15,531 nt of DNA from Flavobacteriaceae bacterium. Its GTDB lineage: Bacteria; Bacteroidota; Bacteroidia; Flavobacteriales; Flavobacteriaceae. The position numbers were made by a program, and so were the translations under genes. The stretch covers positions 1-15,531 of the forward strand of contig JAGLDM010000212.1 of NCBI GenBank assembly GCA_023145595.1, written 5' to 3'. This document shows, one piece after another, positions 7,192 to 15,149 of the stretch (the stretch's first letter is position 1; each line of letters opens with the position of its first letter). The notes beneath the pieces are model-generated. The model saw nothing but the letters and a program-made list of their open reading frames with translations, ran no database searches and was not told the DNA's origin.

Positions 7192-8748
7192 CTATTCTTC
7201 TGGTGGGAATCCGTGAATCTCTTCAAATTGTGTGTCAAAGTTATCACGTAAATAGGCTCTTAATTTTTTGCGGTAATCTTCACTTAACCAATCCACAAAA
7301 TTATGTGTACTTCTACAAATACACTTGGTGTATCTCATAATTCGGTAATCAATGTCATCACCTAAAGACTTTGCCAATTCATAAGCATCATACACGTCTT
7401 CACTATTCTCAATACAAATCGTAGCATGTTGCTCAATAGAACGACTCAATACAACTTTAGAAGACTCCCCTATTTTTACAGAATCGAGGTATGTTTTTTT
7501 GATATCAAAATACACTTCTTCTGATTTTTCGAATTTTTTTCGTAAATCAGTTGGCATTTCATATCTGAAATTGCTTTCAATTTCTTCATCATCTAGTATT
7601 TTATCTAAATAATAACTTGGTGAAGAGAATATTTTTTGCCAGTCTAAATCTGATCCCCAAGGACCAAAGCGATGAAAATTGTTACCTAAATCGATGACAG
7701 AAAACTTTGGTTTCTCTTTCAAAATACGAGATCCCCTACCAATCATTTGATAATATAAAGTCAAAGATTTTGTAGCTCTATTTAAAATAATAGCATCAAC
7801 GGTTGGCTCATCAAAACCAGTAGTTAATATACTTACAGATGTCAAAATTGCATTTGGTGTCTTTTTAAACCATTGTAAAATTAATTTACGCTGACTTTTA
7901 GTACACGTGTTATCTAGGTGAGCGACAGGATACCCTGCTGCTTTAAACGCTTCATAAACATGAATTGACGTATTAATTCCGTTATTAAAAATAAGTACTT
8001 TTTTACCTTTTGCTCGCTCTTCATAGGACTGCACCAATTTGGATAACATATCGTTATTGGTATATAAATCTTCGGAAGACTTTACGGTATAATCACCATT
8101 TGCACCAATTTCTAAAGAAGTTAGCCCAACATTGTATGAAAAAGTTTCTGGCACTGCTAAAAACCGATTTTCTATCAAGTGGGCAATTGTCTCACCAACA
8201 ATCAATTCGTTATAATTATCTTTCATCGGTAAATTGATGTTAGAACTCAATGGAGTTGCAGTTACTCCAAGTATAAACGATTTCTCAAAGAATTTAAATA
8301 ATTTGGTAAACGAGTTATAATGTGCCTCATCAATAATCACCAAACCAATATCAGAAATATCTAGTTTACCATCAGTCAGCCTGTTGTTCAGCGTTTCAAC
8401 CATCGCAACAAAACAACTGTAATCATCTTGATCTTCTAGGCTTGCTTTACTGTCAATTACCTTATTCACCACACCAAACTCGGTCAACATGCTAGATGTC
8501 TGTTTACTCAACTCTATTCTATGCGTTAAAACCAGCACCCTTTTCTTGTGATGCTTTAGATATTGTCTTACAATTTCCGAGAAAATTACAGTTTTCCCAC
8601 CACCGGTTGGCAGTTGATACAACAAATGATAGTCATCAGCCTCTTCTTCAAAACACTTAAATATTTTGTTGATGGCTCCTTTTTGATAACTGTATAAGCC
8701 TTTGCTTTGTTTTCTTTCTTCAATCGTTGGGGTTCCTACTTCTGACAT
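7192..8748 (-). CDS. Superfamily 2 DEAD/DEAH-box helicase (RadD/YejH-like)
   Basis: This 518-residue protein has a complete SF2 helicase core. A Q-motif-like LYSYQKGAI sits at 18-26, Walker A LPTGGGKT at 46-53 and DEAH at 140-143. Motif III TATP is at 163-166, motif V SILTTGFDEP at about 306-314 and motif VI QMIGRGSR at 334-341. The order and spacing fit two RecA-like domains, resembling RadD/YejH and type III restriction-type helicases. Residues from about 385 to 518 form a charged C-terminal region that I do not recognise; it has CIC at 477-479 but no clear zinc cluster. The role is probably ATP-driven DNA or RNA remodelling, perhaps in repair. No methyltransferase, nuclease or specificity gene is adjacent, so a restriction system is unlikely. 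A start at 8748 lies about 15-18 bp from a predicted transcription start at the palindromic -7 box. Confidence 0.88.
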   Translation of the reverse strand: MSEVGTPTIEERKQSKGLYSYQKGAINKIFKCFEEEADDYHLLYQLPTGGGKTVIFSEIVRQYLKHHKKRVLVLTHRIELSKQTSSMLTEFGVVNKVIDSKASLEDQDDYSCFVAMVETLNNRLTDGKLDISDIGLVIIDEAHYNSFTKLFKFFEKSFILGVTATPLSSNINLPMKDNYNELIVGETIAHLIENRFLAVPETFSYNVGLTSLEIGANGDYTVKSSEDLYTNNDMLSKLVQSYEERAKGKKVLIFNNGINTSIHVYEAFKAAGYPVAHLDNTCTKSQRKLILQWFKKTPNAILTSVSILTTGFDEPTVDAIILNRATKSLTLYYQMIGRGSRILKEKPKFSVIDLGNNFHRFGPWGSDLDWQKIFSSPSYYLDKILDDEEIESNFRYEMPTDLRKKFEKSEEVYFDIKKTYLDSVKIGESSKVVLSRSIEQHATICIENSEDVYDAYELAKSLGDDIDYRIMRYTKCICRSTHNFVDWLSEDYRKKLRAYLRDNFDTQFEEIHGFPPEE

Positions 8749-8762
8749 TTCAAGATATTTTT

Positions 8763-8778
8763 TACCTTTGCAAAGGTA
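8763..8778. promoter_or_regulatory. Palindromic bidirectional -7 promoter element
   Basis: TACCTTTGCAAAGGTA is a perfect 16-bp palindrome between the divergent helicase (-) and pseudouridine synthase (+) genes. Each half is an exact TAnnTTTG -7 box, one per strand. On the minus strand the box lies about 22 bp from the helicase ATG, giving a very short leader. On the plus strand the leader to the ATG at 8873 would be roughly 95 bp. TTG elements at the usual -33 spacing are not evident on either side. The site could equally be a repressor operator. Confidence 0.55.
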
Positions 8779-8872
8779 CGTCCTTTTATTAAGGTTTAAA
8801 TAACTTATTTTTTAATTTTAAATAACAAACGATATGTTATTCACTGTTTTTGGACATTAATTGTGTAGTATT

Positions 8873-9463
8873 ATGAAAGAACACCGACATTTTATCATCT
8901 GTAAACCTGACGGATACCTTAGTCAGTTTGTGAATAACCAAACCAAACGGAGCAATAAAAAGTTGTTAGGAGAATTTTATGATTTTCCTGAAGAAACAAT
9001 GGCAATTGGGAGATTAGACGAAACCTCCGAAGGATTACTTTTATTAACTACTGATGGAAAAGTGAGCGAACACATTAGAAGTAAAAAGGTAGAAAAAGAA
9101 TATTTAGCACAGGTTGATGGTTTAATTACGTCAGAAGCCATAGAAATGCTCAAAAATGGCGTAGAAATTGGTTTTGAAGGGACAACCTACATCACCAAAA
9201 ATTGCAAAGCACATAAAGTCACAGATTTTCCTCATTTACCTAAAAGAAGAAAAAAGATTCGTGATGATCGCCATGGGCCTACCAGTTGGGTTTCTGTTAC
9301 GCTACGTGAAGGAAAGTTTCGACAAGTTCGAAAAATGACCGCTGCGGTCGGTTTTCCTACTTTACGCTTAATTCGTATCCGAATTGGAGATATTCATTTA
9401 AATAATTTAGAGGCTGGAGACGTTATTGAAGTCGATCATAATTTTAGAAGTCGTACTTCTTAA
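8873..9463 (+). CDS. rluE: rRNA pseudouridine synthase, RluE/RsuA family without S4 domain
   Basis: This enzyme isomerises a specific uridine to pseudouridine in ribosomal RNA; E. coli RluE acts on U2457 of 23S rRNA. From the ATG at 8873 the protein has 196 residues. It opens directly with the catalytic fold (HFIICKPDGYLSQFVNN) and has no N-terminal S4 domain, as in RluE (about 217 residues). The signature GRLDETSEGLLLLT starts at residue 46, and Asp49 is the predicted catalytic Asp. KEYLAQVDG and the late LREGKFRQVRKMTAAVG segment are also typical of the RsuA/RluE group. A TTG four codons upstream (8861) is in frame, but the ATG gives the normal N-terminus. The gene is divergent from the helicase and convergent with pssA. 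The exact target base is inferred from E. coli only. Confidence 0.88.
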   Translation: MKEHRHFIICKPDGYLSQFVNNQTKRSNKKLLGEFYDFPEETMAIGRLDETSEGLLLLTTDGKVSEHIRSKKVEKEYLAQVDGLITSEAIEMLKNGVEIGFEGTTYITKNCKAHKVTDFPHLPKRRKKIRDDRHGPTSWVSVTLREGKFRQVRKMTAAVGFPTLRLIRIRIGDIHLNNLEAGDVIEVDHNFRSRTS

Positions 9464-9594
9464 ATTTTAAACAAAACAGAATTATCTCAGTGCTTTACGA
9501 GTCCCTCATTAGAATTTTATTACCAAACCTACACTCCTGTTTCTAGAATCAATGGTCTGGCATGTCCTCTTATATGCAATATTGCAAATTTGAA

Positions 9595-10341
9595 TTATTT
9601 GGGATTATTTGATGTCTTATTTTCAAGAACAGAAAGCAATACATATAAAATAACGATTAGCGGAATTGCAACAAACTTTAAAAAAAGTAAGGCAATAACC
9701 GAAATGGTTAGAAACAAATATTTTATCTTATTATTTTTGAATGTATAATCTTTAAACTTTAAGGAAAATAACGGAATATCCGCATTCATCATATAACTTC
9801 CAAAAATTGTTATTCCGATCAGAAACCAGGTGTTATTTATAATTTCGAAAGCAATATTAGAAGAACTATAGGCTAAAATAAGCGGAAACGAAAGAATTAA
9901 CAAAGCATTTGCCGGCGTGGGAATTCCGATAAAAGAGGATGTTTGACGTGTGTCAATATTGAAATTTGCCAATCTATAGGCTGAAGCCAACGTAACCACA
10001 AACCCAATAAAAGGAAGATATGAATAACCTTCCTCACAAAGAACATTCGGCATTAGATTTGAATTCTGCGAGTGTCCTAAAGAGTTTTTTATTAATTGAA
10101 ACATAACAATACCCGGAACTAATCCACTAGTTATCACGTCTGCTAGCGAGTCTAACTGTTTTCCTAATTCACCTTGAACTTTTAATAATCGTGCTGCAAA
10201 CCCATCAAAGAAATCAAAGAAAATTCCTAAAATAACGAAGAATCCAGCCTCAATCAATCGCCCTTCAACCGCTAAAACGGCAGCAATGCAACCCGATAAT
10301 AAATTTAATAAAGTAATGAGGTTTGGAATGTGTTTTTGCAT
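9595..10341 (-). CDS. pssA: CDP-diacylglycerol--serine O-phosphatidyltransferase
   Basis: This membrane enzyme would make phosphatidylserine from CDP-diacylglycerol and L-serine, feeding phosphatidylethanolamine synthesis. The 248-residue protein carries the complete CDP-alcohol phosphotransferase motif: D43-x2-D46-G47-x2-A50-R51-x8-G60-x3-D64-x3-D68, with both metal-binding and catalytic Asp residues. The N-terminus MQKHIPNLITLLNLLSGCIA is characteristic of PssA, as is the SYRLANFNIDTRQT...FIGIPTPANA stretch, which separates it from PgsA-type homologues. About eight hydrophobic segments fit the family topology. Length is normal for the short Bacteroidota/Gram-positive-like type II enzyme. 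It is convergent with the pseudouridine synthase and divergent from the YheT-type hydrolase (66 bp gap). No exact -7 box was seen upstream of it. Confidence 0.92.
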   Translation of the reverse strand: MQKHIPNLITLLNLLSGCIAAVLAVEGRLIEAGFFVILGIFFDFFDGFAARLLKVQGELGKQLDSLADVITSGLVPGIVMFQLIKNSLGHSQNSNLMPNVLCEEGYSYLPFIGFVVTLASAYRLANFNIDTRQTSSFIGIPTPANALLILSFPLILAYSSSNIAFEIINNTWFLIGITIFGSYMMNADIPLFSLKFKDYTFKNNKIKYLFLTISVIALLFLKFVAIPLIVILYVLLSVLENKTSNNPK

Positions 10342-10366
10342 GTATTAAATTTTAAGTAAATATATG

Positions 10367-10374
10367 TATTTTTG
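10367..10374 (+). promoter_or_regulatory. Candidate -7 box for the YheT-type hydrolase gene
   Basis: TATTTTTG matches TAnnTTTG exactly and ends 33 bp before the ATG at 10408. The nearest upstream TTG (10336-10338) is about 28 bp away, longer than usual, so the -33 element is doubtful. Confidence 0.4.
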
Positions 10375-10407
10375 GATAAAGAGAAACGTTTAAAGTTAGC
10401 CTAAATA

Positions 10408-11379
10408 ATGCCTATTATAGAATCTAGTTACCAACCCAAATTTCCATTTTCAAACACACATTTCAACACCACTTTTAGGAACTTTTTCACTCATAAAAAG
10501 GTTGTTTTTAATAGAAAGAGGTTGGAATTAAGTGATGGTGATTTCATAGACTTGGACTTTTTAACTTCCAACTCTAAGACTGTGGTTATTTGTTTTCATG
10601 GGCTGGAAGGGAGTTCACAGTCCAAATACACAATAGCAGTAGCAGCATACCTTCAATCGAAAAAAACCGATGTGATTGCTGTGAATCTACGAGGCTGTAG
10701 CGGCGAACCCAATCGGATTTACGGATCTTATCATAGTGGGAAAACAGATGATCTTAATACAATTATCAATCACGTCAGCACTAATTACGATTATCAAAAC
10801 ATTATTTTATTGGGCTATAGTTTGGGTGGTAATATTACTTTAAAATATTTAGGCGAGCAAGGATTAAAATTAAACTCGAAGGTAATTTGTGCTGTAACAG
10901 TCTCCGTTCCTTGTGATTTAGCAGGCTCTTCTCGTGCGTTGTCTCAACCTTCAAATAAATTATATTTAAAGAGATTTGTAAAACGATTAAAGAAAAAAAT
11001 GTTTCAAAAAAACAGTGCTTTTCCTAATTCAGATTTAGATTCCAAAAAGATAGAAAGCGTACATAATCTTTACGATATAGATACGCTATATACTGCTCCT
11101 TCACATGGTTTTAAAAGCGCAGAAGACTATTGGGAAAAGGCAAGCAGTAAACCTTTTCTGCATAATATTCAAATCCCTACTTTACTTGTAAGTGCCTTGG
11201 ATGACACTTTTTTATCAGAAGAATGTTATCCTTTTGAAGCAGCAAAAAACAATTCAAAATTATTTTTTGAATGTCCTAAATTTGGAGGACATGTTGGGTT
11301 TAACTCTAAATTGTTTGGCAGTCATGGGCATTGGCTTGAGAAACGAATATTTGAGTTTATAATATTTTTCTTAAAATAA
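10408..11379 (+). CDS. Alpha/beta hydrolase of the YheT (ABHD1/3-like) family
   Basis: This 323-residue protein follows the YheT/AB-hydrolase-4 pattern from end to end. CFHGLEGSSQSKY is the oxyanion-side loop, followed by NLRGCSGEPNR and a HSGKTDD segment. GYSLGGN is the nucleophile elbow with Ser138. Asp265 or Asp266 lies in ALDDTFLS, and His295 in FGGHVGF. The catalytic triad is therefore complete. Homologues are esterases or lipases, and eukaryotic ABHD3 relatives act on phospholipids; the natural substrate of bacterial YheT is not firmly known. There is no signal peptide, so it is cytosolic. It starts a plus-strand run with the PorV-like (51 bp gap) and Lnb-like genes, and lies head-to-head with pssA. 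That setting is compatible with a role in lipid turnover, which is inference. Confidence 0.87.
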   Translation: MPIIESSYQPKFPFSNTHFNTTFRNFFTHKKVVFNRKRLELSDGDFIDLDFLTSNSKTVVICFHGLEGSSQSKYTIAVAAYLQSKKTDVIAVNLRGCSGEPNRIYGSYHSGKTDDLNTIINHVSTNYDYQNIILLGYSLGGNITLKYLGEQGLKLNSKVICAVTVSVPCDLAGSSRALSQPSNKLYLKRFVKRLKKKMFQKNSAFPNSDLDSKKIESVHNLYDIDTLYTAPSHGFKSAEDYWEKASSKPFLHNIQIPTLLVSALDDTFLSEECYPFEAAKNNSKLFFECPKFGGHVGFNSKLFGSHGHWLEKRIFEFIIFFLK

Positions 11380-11430
11380 GGTTATTTACATATAGAATTT
11401 AGATATTTGTAAACATCAAATAAAAACCAT

Positions 11431-12498
11431 TTGAAAAACCACATAGCCCTTATACTTTTACTAACAGCCACACTTGGTTACGGACAGACCTTTAGAAAGT
11501 ATTCTAATGAGTTTTTAAACATAGGTGTAGATGCACAAGCATTTGGTATGGGGAAGTCGATGGTAGCAACTACAGGCGATGTAAACTCTGCTTATTGGAA
11601 CCCTGCTGGATTGGTACACGTTAAAGATTATCAAGGCTCACTAATGCATGCTGAATATTTTGCAGGAATTGCCAAATACGATTATGTGGCTTTTGCCATG
11701 CCTGTGGATGATAAAAGTGCGGTGGCATTTTCGCTAATTCGATTTGGGGTTGATGATATATTAGATACTACTGAGTTAATTGATAGTCAAGGTAATATTG
11801 ATTACAATCGGGTTGATTTATTCTCTGCCGCAGATTATGCTTTTAATATTGCCTATGCTCGATTATTACCAATAGAAAACTTAAATATTGGATTTAACGG
11901 AAAAATTGTACGCAGAAATATTGGTGATTTTGCATCTTCGTGGGGGTTTGGTCTCGATGCTTCGTTACAGTATAAAAGTAATAATTGGATGTTTGGTTTA
12001 ATGCTAAGAGATATTACAACCACATTTAATGTCTGGAATATCAATGAAGATGAATTTGAAAAAATACAAACGGCAATTCCTGGGGAAAATCAGGAGTTAC
12101 CAGAAACTACAGAATTGACTTTACCAAAGGCTCAAATGGGTGTGGCGCGTAAGTTCGAATTAAATCGCAATTTTGGTCTCCTTACCGAATTTGATTTAAA
12201 TATGAGATTTACTAAAACCAACGATATTATTTCCTCAGATTTTGTTAGTATAGATCCAGGGGTTGGGTTTCAATTTGATTATATAAATACCGTATTTTTA
12301 CGTGCAGGTGTTGGAAATTTACAAACTACACTTGAGTTTGATGATAGCACTTCTACTTCTTTTCAGCCAAATTTAGGACTCGGGTTCCGATATAAAGGAA
12401 TATATATAGACTATGCCTTAACAAATATTGGAAGTGTGGGAAATGCTCTATATAGCAATGTGTTTTCTTTAAAAGTAGATTTCGAATACTTTAAATGA
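11431..12498 (+). CDS. PorV/PorQ-family outer-membrane beta-barrel protein
   Basis: This 355-residue protein has a signal peptide (about residues 1-19, ending YGQ). The hallmark of the PorV/PorQ family follows: FLNIGVDAQAFGMGKSMVATT, then a D-x-NSAYWNPAGL segment. The rest consists of amphipathic strands (YDYVAFAMPV, LNIGFNGKIVRR, FLRAGVGNL, VFSLKVDFEYF) of a FadL-like outer-membrane barrel. PorV and PorQ proper serve the type IX secretion system; many Bacteroidota paralogues have no known role. This copy has no porU neighbour, so a generic family name is safer than porV. Translation begins with TTG at 11431: the next in-frame ATG (residue 40) would remove the signal peptide and the conserved motif. 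The stop overlaps the next start by 4 bp (ATGA), so the two products are probably translationally coupled. Confidence 0.82.
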   Translation: MKNHIALILLLTATLGYGQTFRKYSNEFLNIGVDAQAFGMGKSMVATTGDVNSAYWNPAGLVHVKDYQGSLMHAEYFAGIAKYDYVAFAMPVDDKSAVAFSLIRFGVDDILDTTELIDSQGNIDYNRVDLFSAADYAFNIAYARLLPIENLNIGFNGKIVRRNIGDFASSWGFGLDASLQYKSNNWMFGLMLRDITTTFNVWNINEDEFEKIQTAIPGENQELPETTELTLPKAQMGVARKFELNRNFGLLTEFDLNMRFTKTNDIISSDFVSIDPGVGFQFDYINTVFLRAGVGNLQTTLEFDDSTSTSFQPNLGLGFRYKGIYIDYALTNIGSVGNALYSNVFSLKVDFEYFK

Positions 12499-13727
12499 TT
12501 ATGAAATATCCTCTATTTTATTTACTTTTTTTACTTTCGATTAATTTCACAGCACAAAACCCAAGTTCTCCTATTGCACATCATACGTTAAAACTGAGTC
12601 CGAGTGCAGAAATAAGTGTGATAACCTGTGGGCCTGGCGCTGAATTATATACCGCTTTTGGACATTCGGCATTTAGAGTACAAGACACTCAGTTAGGAAT
12701 TGACCGCATTTACAATTACGGAACTTTTGATTTTAATCAACCTAATTTTTACGGAAACTTTGTAAAAGGTAATACGCTATATTTTTTAGGTAGAGCAGAT
12801 ACCAATCGCTTTTTAAGAAGTTATCAATATGAAAAACGTTGGGTAAAAGGGCAAGTTTTAGATTTAAAAACGGCCGATGTTCAGAAAGTATTTGATTTTT
12901 TAGAAAATAATGCATTACCTCAGAACAGAGACTATTTATACAATTACTTTTTTGATAATTGCTCTACAAAATTGGTAGATGTTATTGAAATTTTACTTGG
13001 AGATAAACTTATAAACCCCATTATTTTTACGGATGATAATTTGACGCACAGAGATTTAATGCAATTGTATTTGGGGAACAATCCTTGGGGTGATTTCGGA
13101 ATTGATTTAGGTTTGGGTTCTCCCATTGACAGAAAGGCAACTCCAAAAGAATATTTATTCCTACCCGAAAATGTATTCACCTATTTTGAGCATTTAAGAA
13201 TACGAAATTCTTCGGGTGAAACAACACCAATTGTTAAGAGAACGGAAGAAATATTGCGTGATGTAAAACCCGCTGCCAAAAAAACTGTTTTTACTCCGTT
13301 TATTTTGTTTTCTATCATCGGATTATTTCTTTTTTTTAAAACAAAGAAGGACTTAAAAAGAGAGAATCGAAGTCGTTGGGTTGATTTTATATTATTCTTT
13401 TCAACGGGGCTTATCGGAGTTTTATTGACATTTATTTGGTTTGGAACCAATCATATTTCATCTGCAAATAATTTTAATGTGTTCTGGGCATTTGCACCCA
13501 ATCTAATTGTGAGTTTTATACTGCTAAAGAAAGAATTGCCAAAGTGGATTCATAAATACTCCTTATTTCTTTTAATACTACTCGGATTAGTGGTGGTCTT
13601 GTGGGTTTTGAGAATACAGGTATATTCAAATGGAGTCCTTCCTATTTTATTATTCTTAGGATACCGGTATTATTTTTTGTGGAAGTTTGTAAAAACCAAT
13701 GCAACAAATCCACAGTTCAACAAATAA
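12495..13727 (+). CDS. Lnb-like lipoprotein N-acyltransferase candidate (DUF4105 plus membrane domain)
   Basis: This 410-residue protein begins with a signal-anchor sequence (KYPLFYLLFLLSINFTA). A periplasmic DUF4105/Lnb N-terminal domain follows at about 33-230 and carries the conserved FGHSAF (His57) and NYFFDNCSTKL (Cys156) motifs, a probable His/Cys catalytic pair. From about 264 on there are five hydrophobic helices, the layout of Lnb-type proteins. Proteins with this domain have been reported as the lipoprotein N-acyltransferase of Bacteroides, adding the third acyl chain to lipoproteins in the absence of Lnt; that this gene does the same is inference. The DUF4249 lipoprotein in this window would be a possible substrate. 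ATG at 12495 overlaps the upstream TGA (ATGA), and ATG at 12501 is an alternative two codons in. The last codons (QFNK) lie in a short 16-bp tandem repeat. Confidence 0.8.
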   Translation: MIMKYPLFYLLFLLSINFTAQNPSSPIAHHTLKLSPSAEISVITCGPGAELYTAFGHSAFRVQDTQLGIDRIYNYGTFDFNQPNFYGNFVKGNTLYFLGRADTNRFLRSYQYEKRWVKGQVLDLKTADVQKVFDFLENNALPQNRDYLYNYFFDNCSTKLVDVIEILLGDKLINPIIFTDDNLTHRDLMQLYLGNNPWGDFGIDLGLGSPIDRKATPKEYLFLPENVFTYFEHLRIRNSSGETTPIVKRTEEILRDVKPAAKKTVFTPFILFSIIGLFLFFKTKKDLKRENRSRWVDFILFFSTGLIGVLLTFIWFGTNHISSANNFNVFWAFAPNLIVSFILLKKELPKWIHKYSLFLLILLGLVVVLWVLRIQVYSNGVLPILLFLGYRYYFLWKFVKTNATNPQFNK

Positions 13728-13759
13728 ACAGTTCAACAATTTCACAATTAAACAATTTA
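13712..13759. repeat. Three degenerate 16-bp tandem repeats at the 3' end of the Lnb-like gene
   Basis: Units are ACAGTTCAACAAATAA (13712-13727), ACAGTTCAACAATTTC (13728-13743) and ACAATTAAACAATTTA (13744-13759). The first 12 bases of the first two units are identical; the third keeps about 12 of 16. The array starts inside the last four codons and its first unit ends with the stop codon, filling nearly all of the 39-bp gap between converging genes. It probably arose by slippage; a role in transcription termination is possible but no hairpin is evident. Confidence 0.65.
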
Positions 13760-13766
13760 CAAAAAC

Positions 13767-15149
13767 CTATTGCCCTCTAAAAAACAATACGGTAGACATT
13801 GTTTTCATAATTATTTTAAAATCCATAAAAGCGCTTCGCTCTTTAATATAATACAAATCGTAGCGTAATTTAATCTCTTGATCTTCTACAGTACTCGCAT
13901 AGGGATGGTGTACTTGAGCCCAACCTGTCAACCCCGGCTTTATTACATGTCGGATGGAATAAAACGGATACTGTTCTGCTAAGTTTTTAACGAATTCAGG
14001 TCGCTCGGGTCTAGGACCGATCAAGGCCATTTCGCCTTTAAGTATGTTTATAAACTGAGGGACTTCATCTAAGCGTGTCATGCGTAAAAACTTACCAAAC
14101 TTCGTAATTCTATAATCATTTTTTTGAGCCCATTCCGCACCATTTTTTTCTGCATTAGTTATCATGGTACGTAATTTAAGAATCTTAAACAACTCCCCTT
14201 TCTTACCCACTCTATTTTGAGAATATAAGACCTCACCCCTATTTCCAATAATATTACCAACCAATATAAGCGGCGAAATTAAGACAAACAACAACAACCC
14301 AATTAGTGAAAAAATGATATCAAAAAAGCGATTAAATATTAAATAAAAGCGATTTTGATGATTTTTACTAAAAGTTAATACATCATAAAACGCGTCATTA
14401 AATTCCATTTCAGGAATTAAAGAAGCTTCACGTTCTTTAAATTTACGATCACTAATTATGGAGGCTCCTTCTTTAAACAATTGAACTAATTGTTTGTGAA
14501 TATTATTGTATTGCGTTATGTCATATTTAGAAACAATAATTTCTGAAATAGAATGACGTTTCATTACGTCAGAAATATTAGCATCCTTTAAATCATAATT
14601 CATCAGTTCATCATCGTTATTATGAACTACGGATGAAATACAAGCCAAAATTTGATTTGTAGGAGCCTTAGTTTTAATGAAATTCTTTAAAGACTCATTT
14701 TCTTTTTCACCTCCTATTAGCATTATGGAACTAAAATATTTAGGAGAAAACACAAATGCTATATAGATTATACGCCAAATTAGAAGAGGTAAAACTATTG
14801 CTAAAAATAGATAAATAATTTGCAAACGATTCGCAGGTAATTCTGGTGCTACAAATGGAGTGAAAATATATAGAACTGTAATGAAAAAAGCCGTTCCGAT
14901 TACACTTTTAATCATTGTGAAATAATCATTAGATTTTTTCAAACTATACATCTCTAAAATTTGAGAAAAGAATACTAAATAGATTACTAAAGTCACAAAC
15001 CAAGTCATAATAGAATCACTTGATAAATCGAAATAATAAAAACCACTAAAACTTGCTCCAAAAACAACTCCTAGTATCACAAAAAGGATATCAAAGGAGC
15101 GTAAAAAAAATTTACGTTCAGATATAGAAAAACGGCTCGCAGAAGACAT
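13767..15149 (-). CDS. Polyprenyl-phosphate sugar-1-phosphate transferase (exopolysaccharide/capsule initiation)
   Basis: This membrane enzyme would transfer a sugar-1-phosphate from a nucleotide sugar to undecaprenyl phosphate, the first step of a surface polysaccharide repeat unit. The 460 residues show the long WcaJ/CpsE-like layout: four to five N-terminal helices (about 19-135), a Rossmann-like middle domain (SSIMLIGGEKEN onward, about 140-245), and a C-terminal bacterial sugar transferase domain (about 268-460). That domain holds the re-entrant helix NRFFDIIFSLIGLLL, KLRTM (325-329), TRLDEVPQ with the Asp361-Glu362 catalytic dyad, NILKGEMALIGPRPE (368-382) and KPGLTGWAQV (404-413). The transferred sugar cannot be deduced. 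It overlaps the upstream glycosyltransferase by 1 bp (TAATG), so they are coupled. It is the last gene of its cluster, ending 39 bp from the convergent Lnb-like gene. Confidence 0.93.
   Translation of the reverse strand: MSSASRFSISERKFFLRSFDILFVILGVVFGASFSGFYYFDLSSDSIMTWFVTLVIYLVFFSQILEMYSLKKSNDYFTMIKSVIGTAFFITVLYIFTPFVAPELPANRLQIIYLFLAIVLPLLIWRIIYIAFVFSPKYFSSIMLIGGEKENESLKNFIKTKAPTNQILACISSVVHNNDDELMNYDLKDANISDVMKRHSISEIIVSKYDITQYNNIHKQLVQLFKEGASIISDRKFKEREASLIPEMEFNDAFYDVLTFSKNHQNRFYLIFNRFFDIIFSLIGLLLFVLISPLILVGNIIGNRGEVLYSQNRVGKKGELFKILKLRTMITNAEKNGAEWAQKNDYRITKFGKFLRMTRLDEVPQFINILKGEMALIGPRPERPEFVKNLAEQYPFYSIRHVIKPGLTGWAQVHHPYASTVEDQEIKLRYDLYYIKERSAFMDFKIIMKTMSTVLFFRGQ

Noticed and set aside
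7077..7340. Plus-strand open frame of 87 codons between the permease and helicase genes
   Set aside because: It runs antisense into the C-terminal coding region of the helicase, has low-complexity content and no clear promoter.
7192..8748. Helicase as the restriction subunit of a type III or other defence system
   Set aside because: No methyltransferase, nuclease or other defence gene adjoins it, and the protein lacks a recognisable endonuclease motif.
9575..9586. 12-bp palindrome TGCAATATTGCA between the converging pseudouridine synthase and pssA genes
   Set aside because: It has no loop, no GC-rich stem and no T-run, so it is not a convincing terminator; nothing else in 9464-9594 stands out.
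11402..11409. GATATTTG as a -7 box for the PorV-like gene
   Set aside because: It has one mismatch in the key first base and no -33 element; read-through from the hydrolase gene is as likely.
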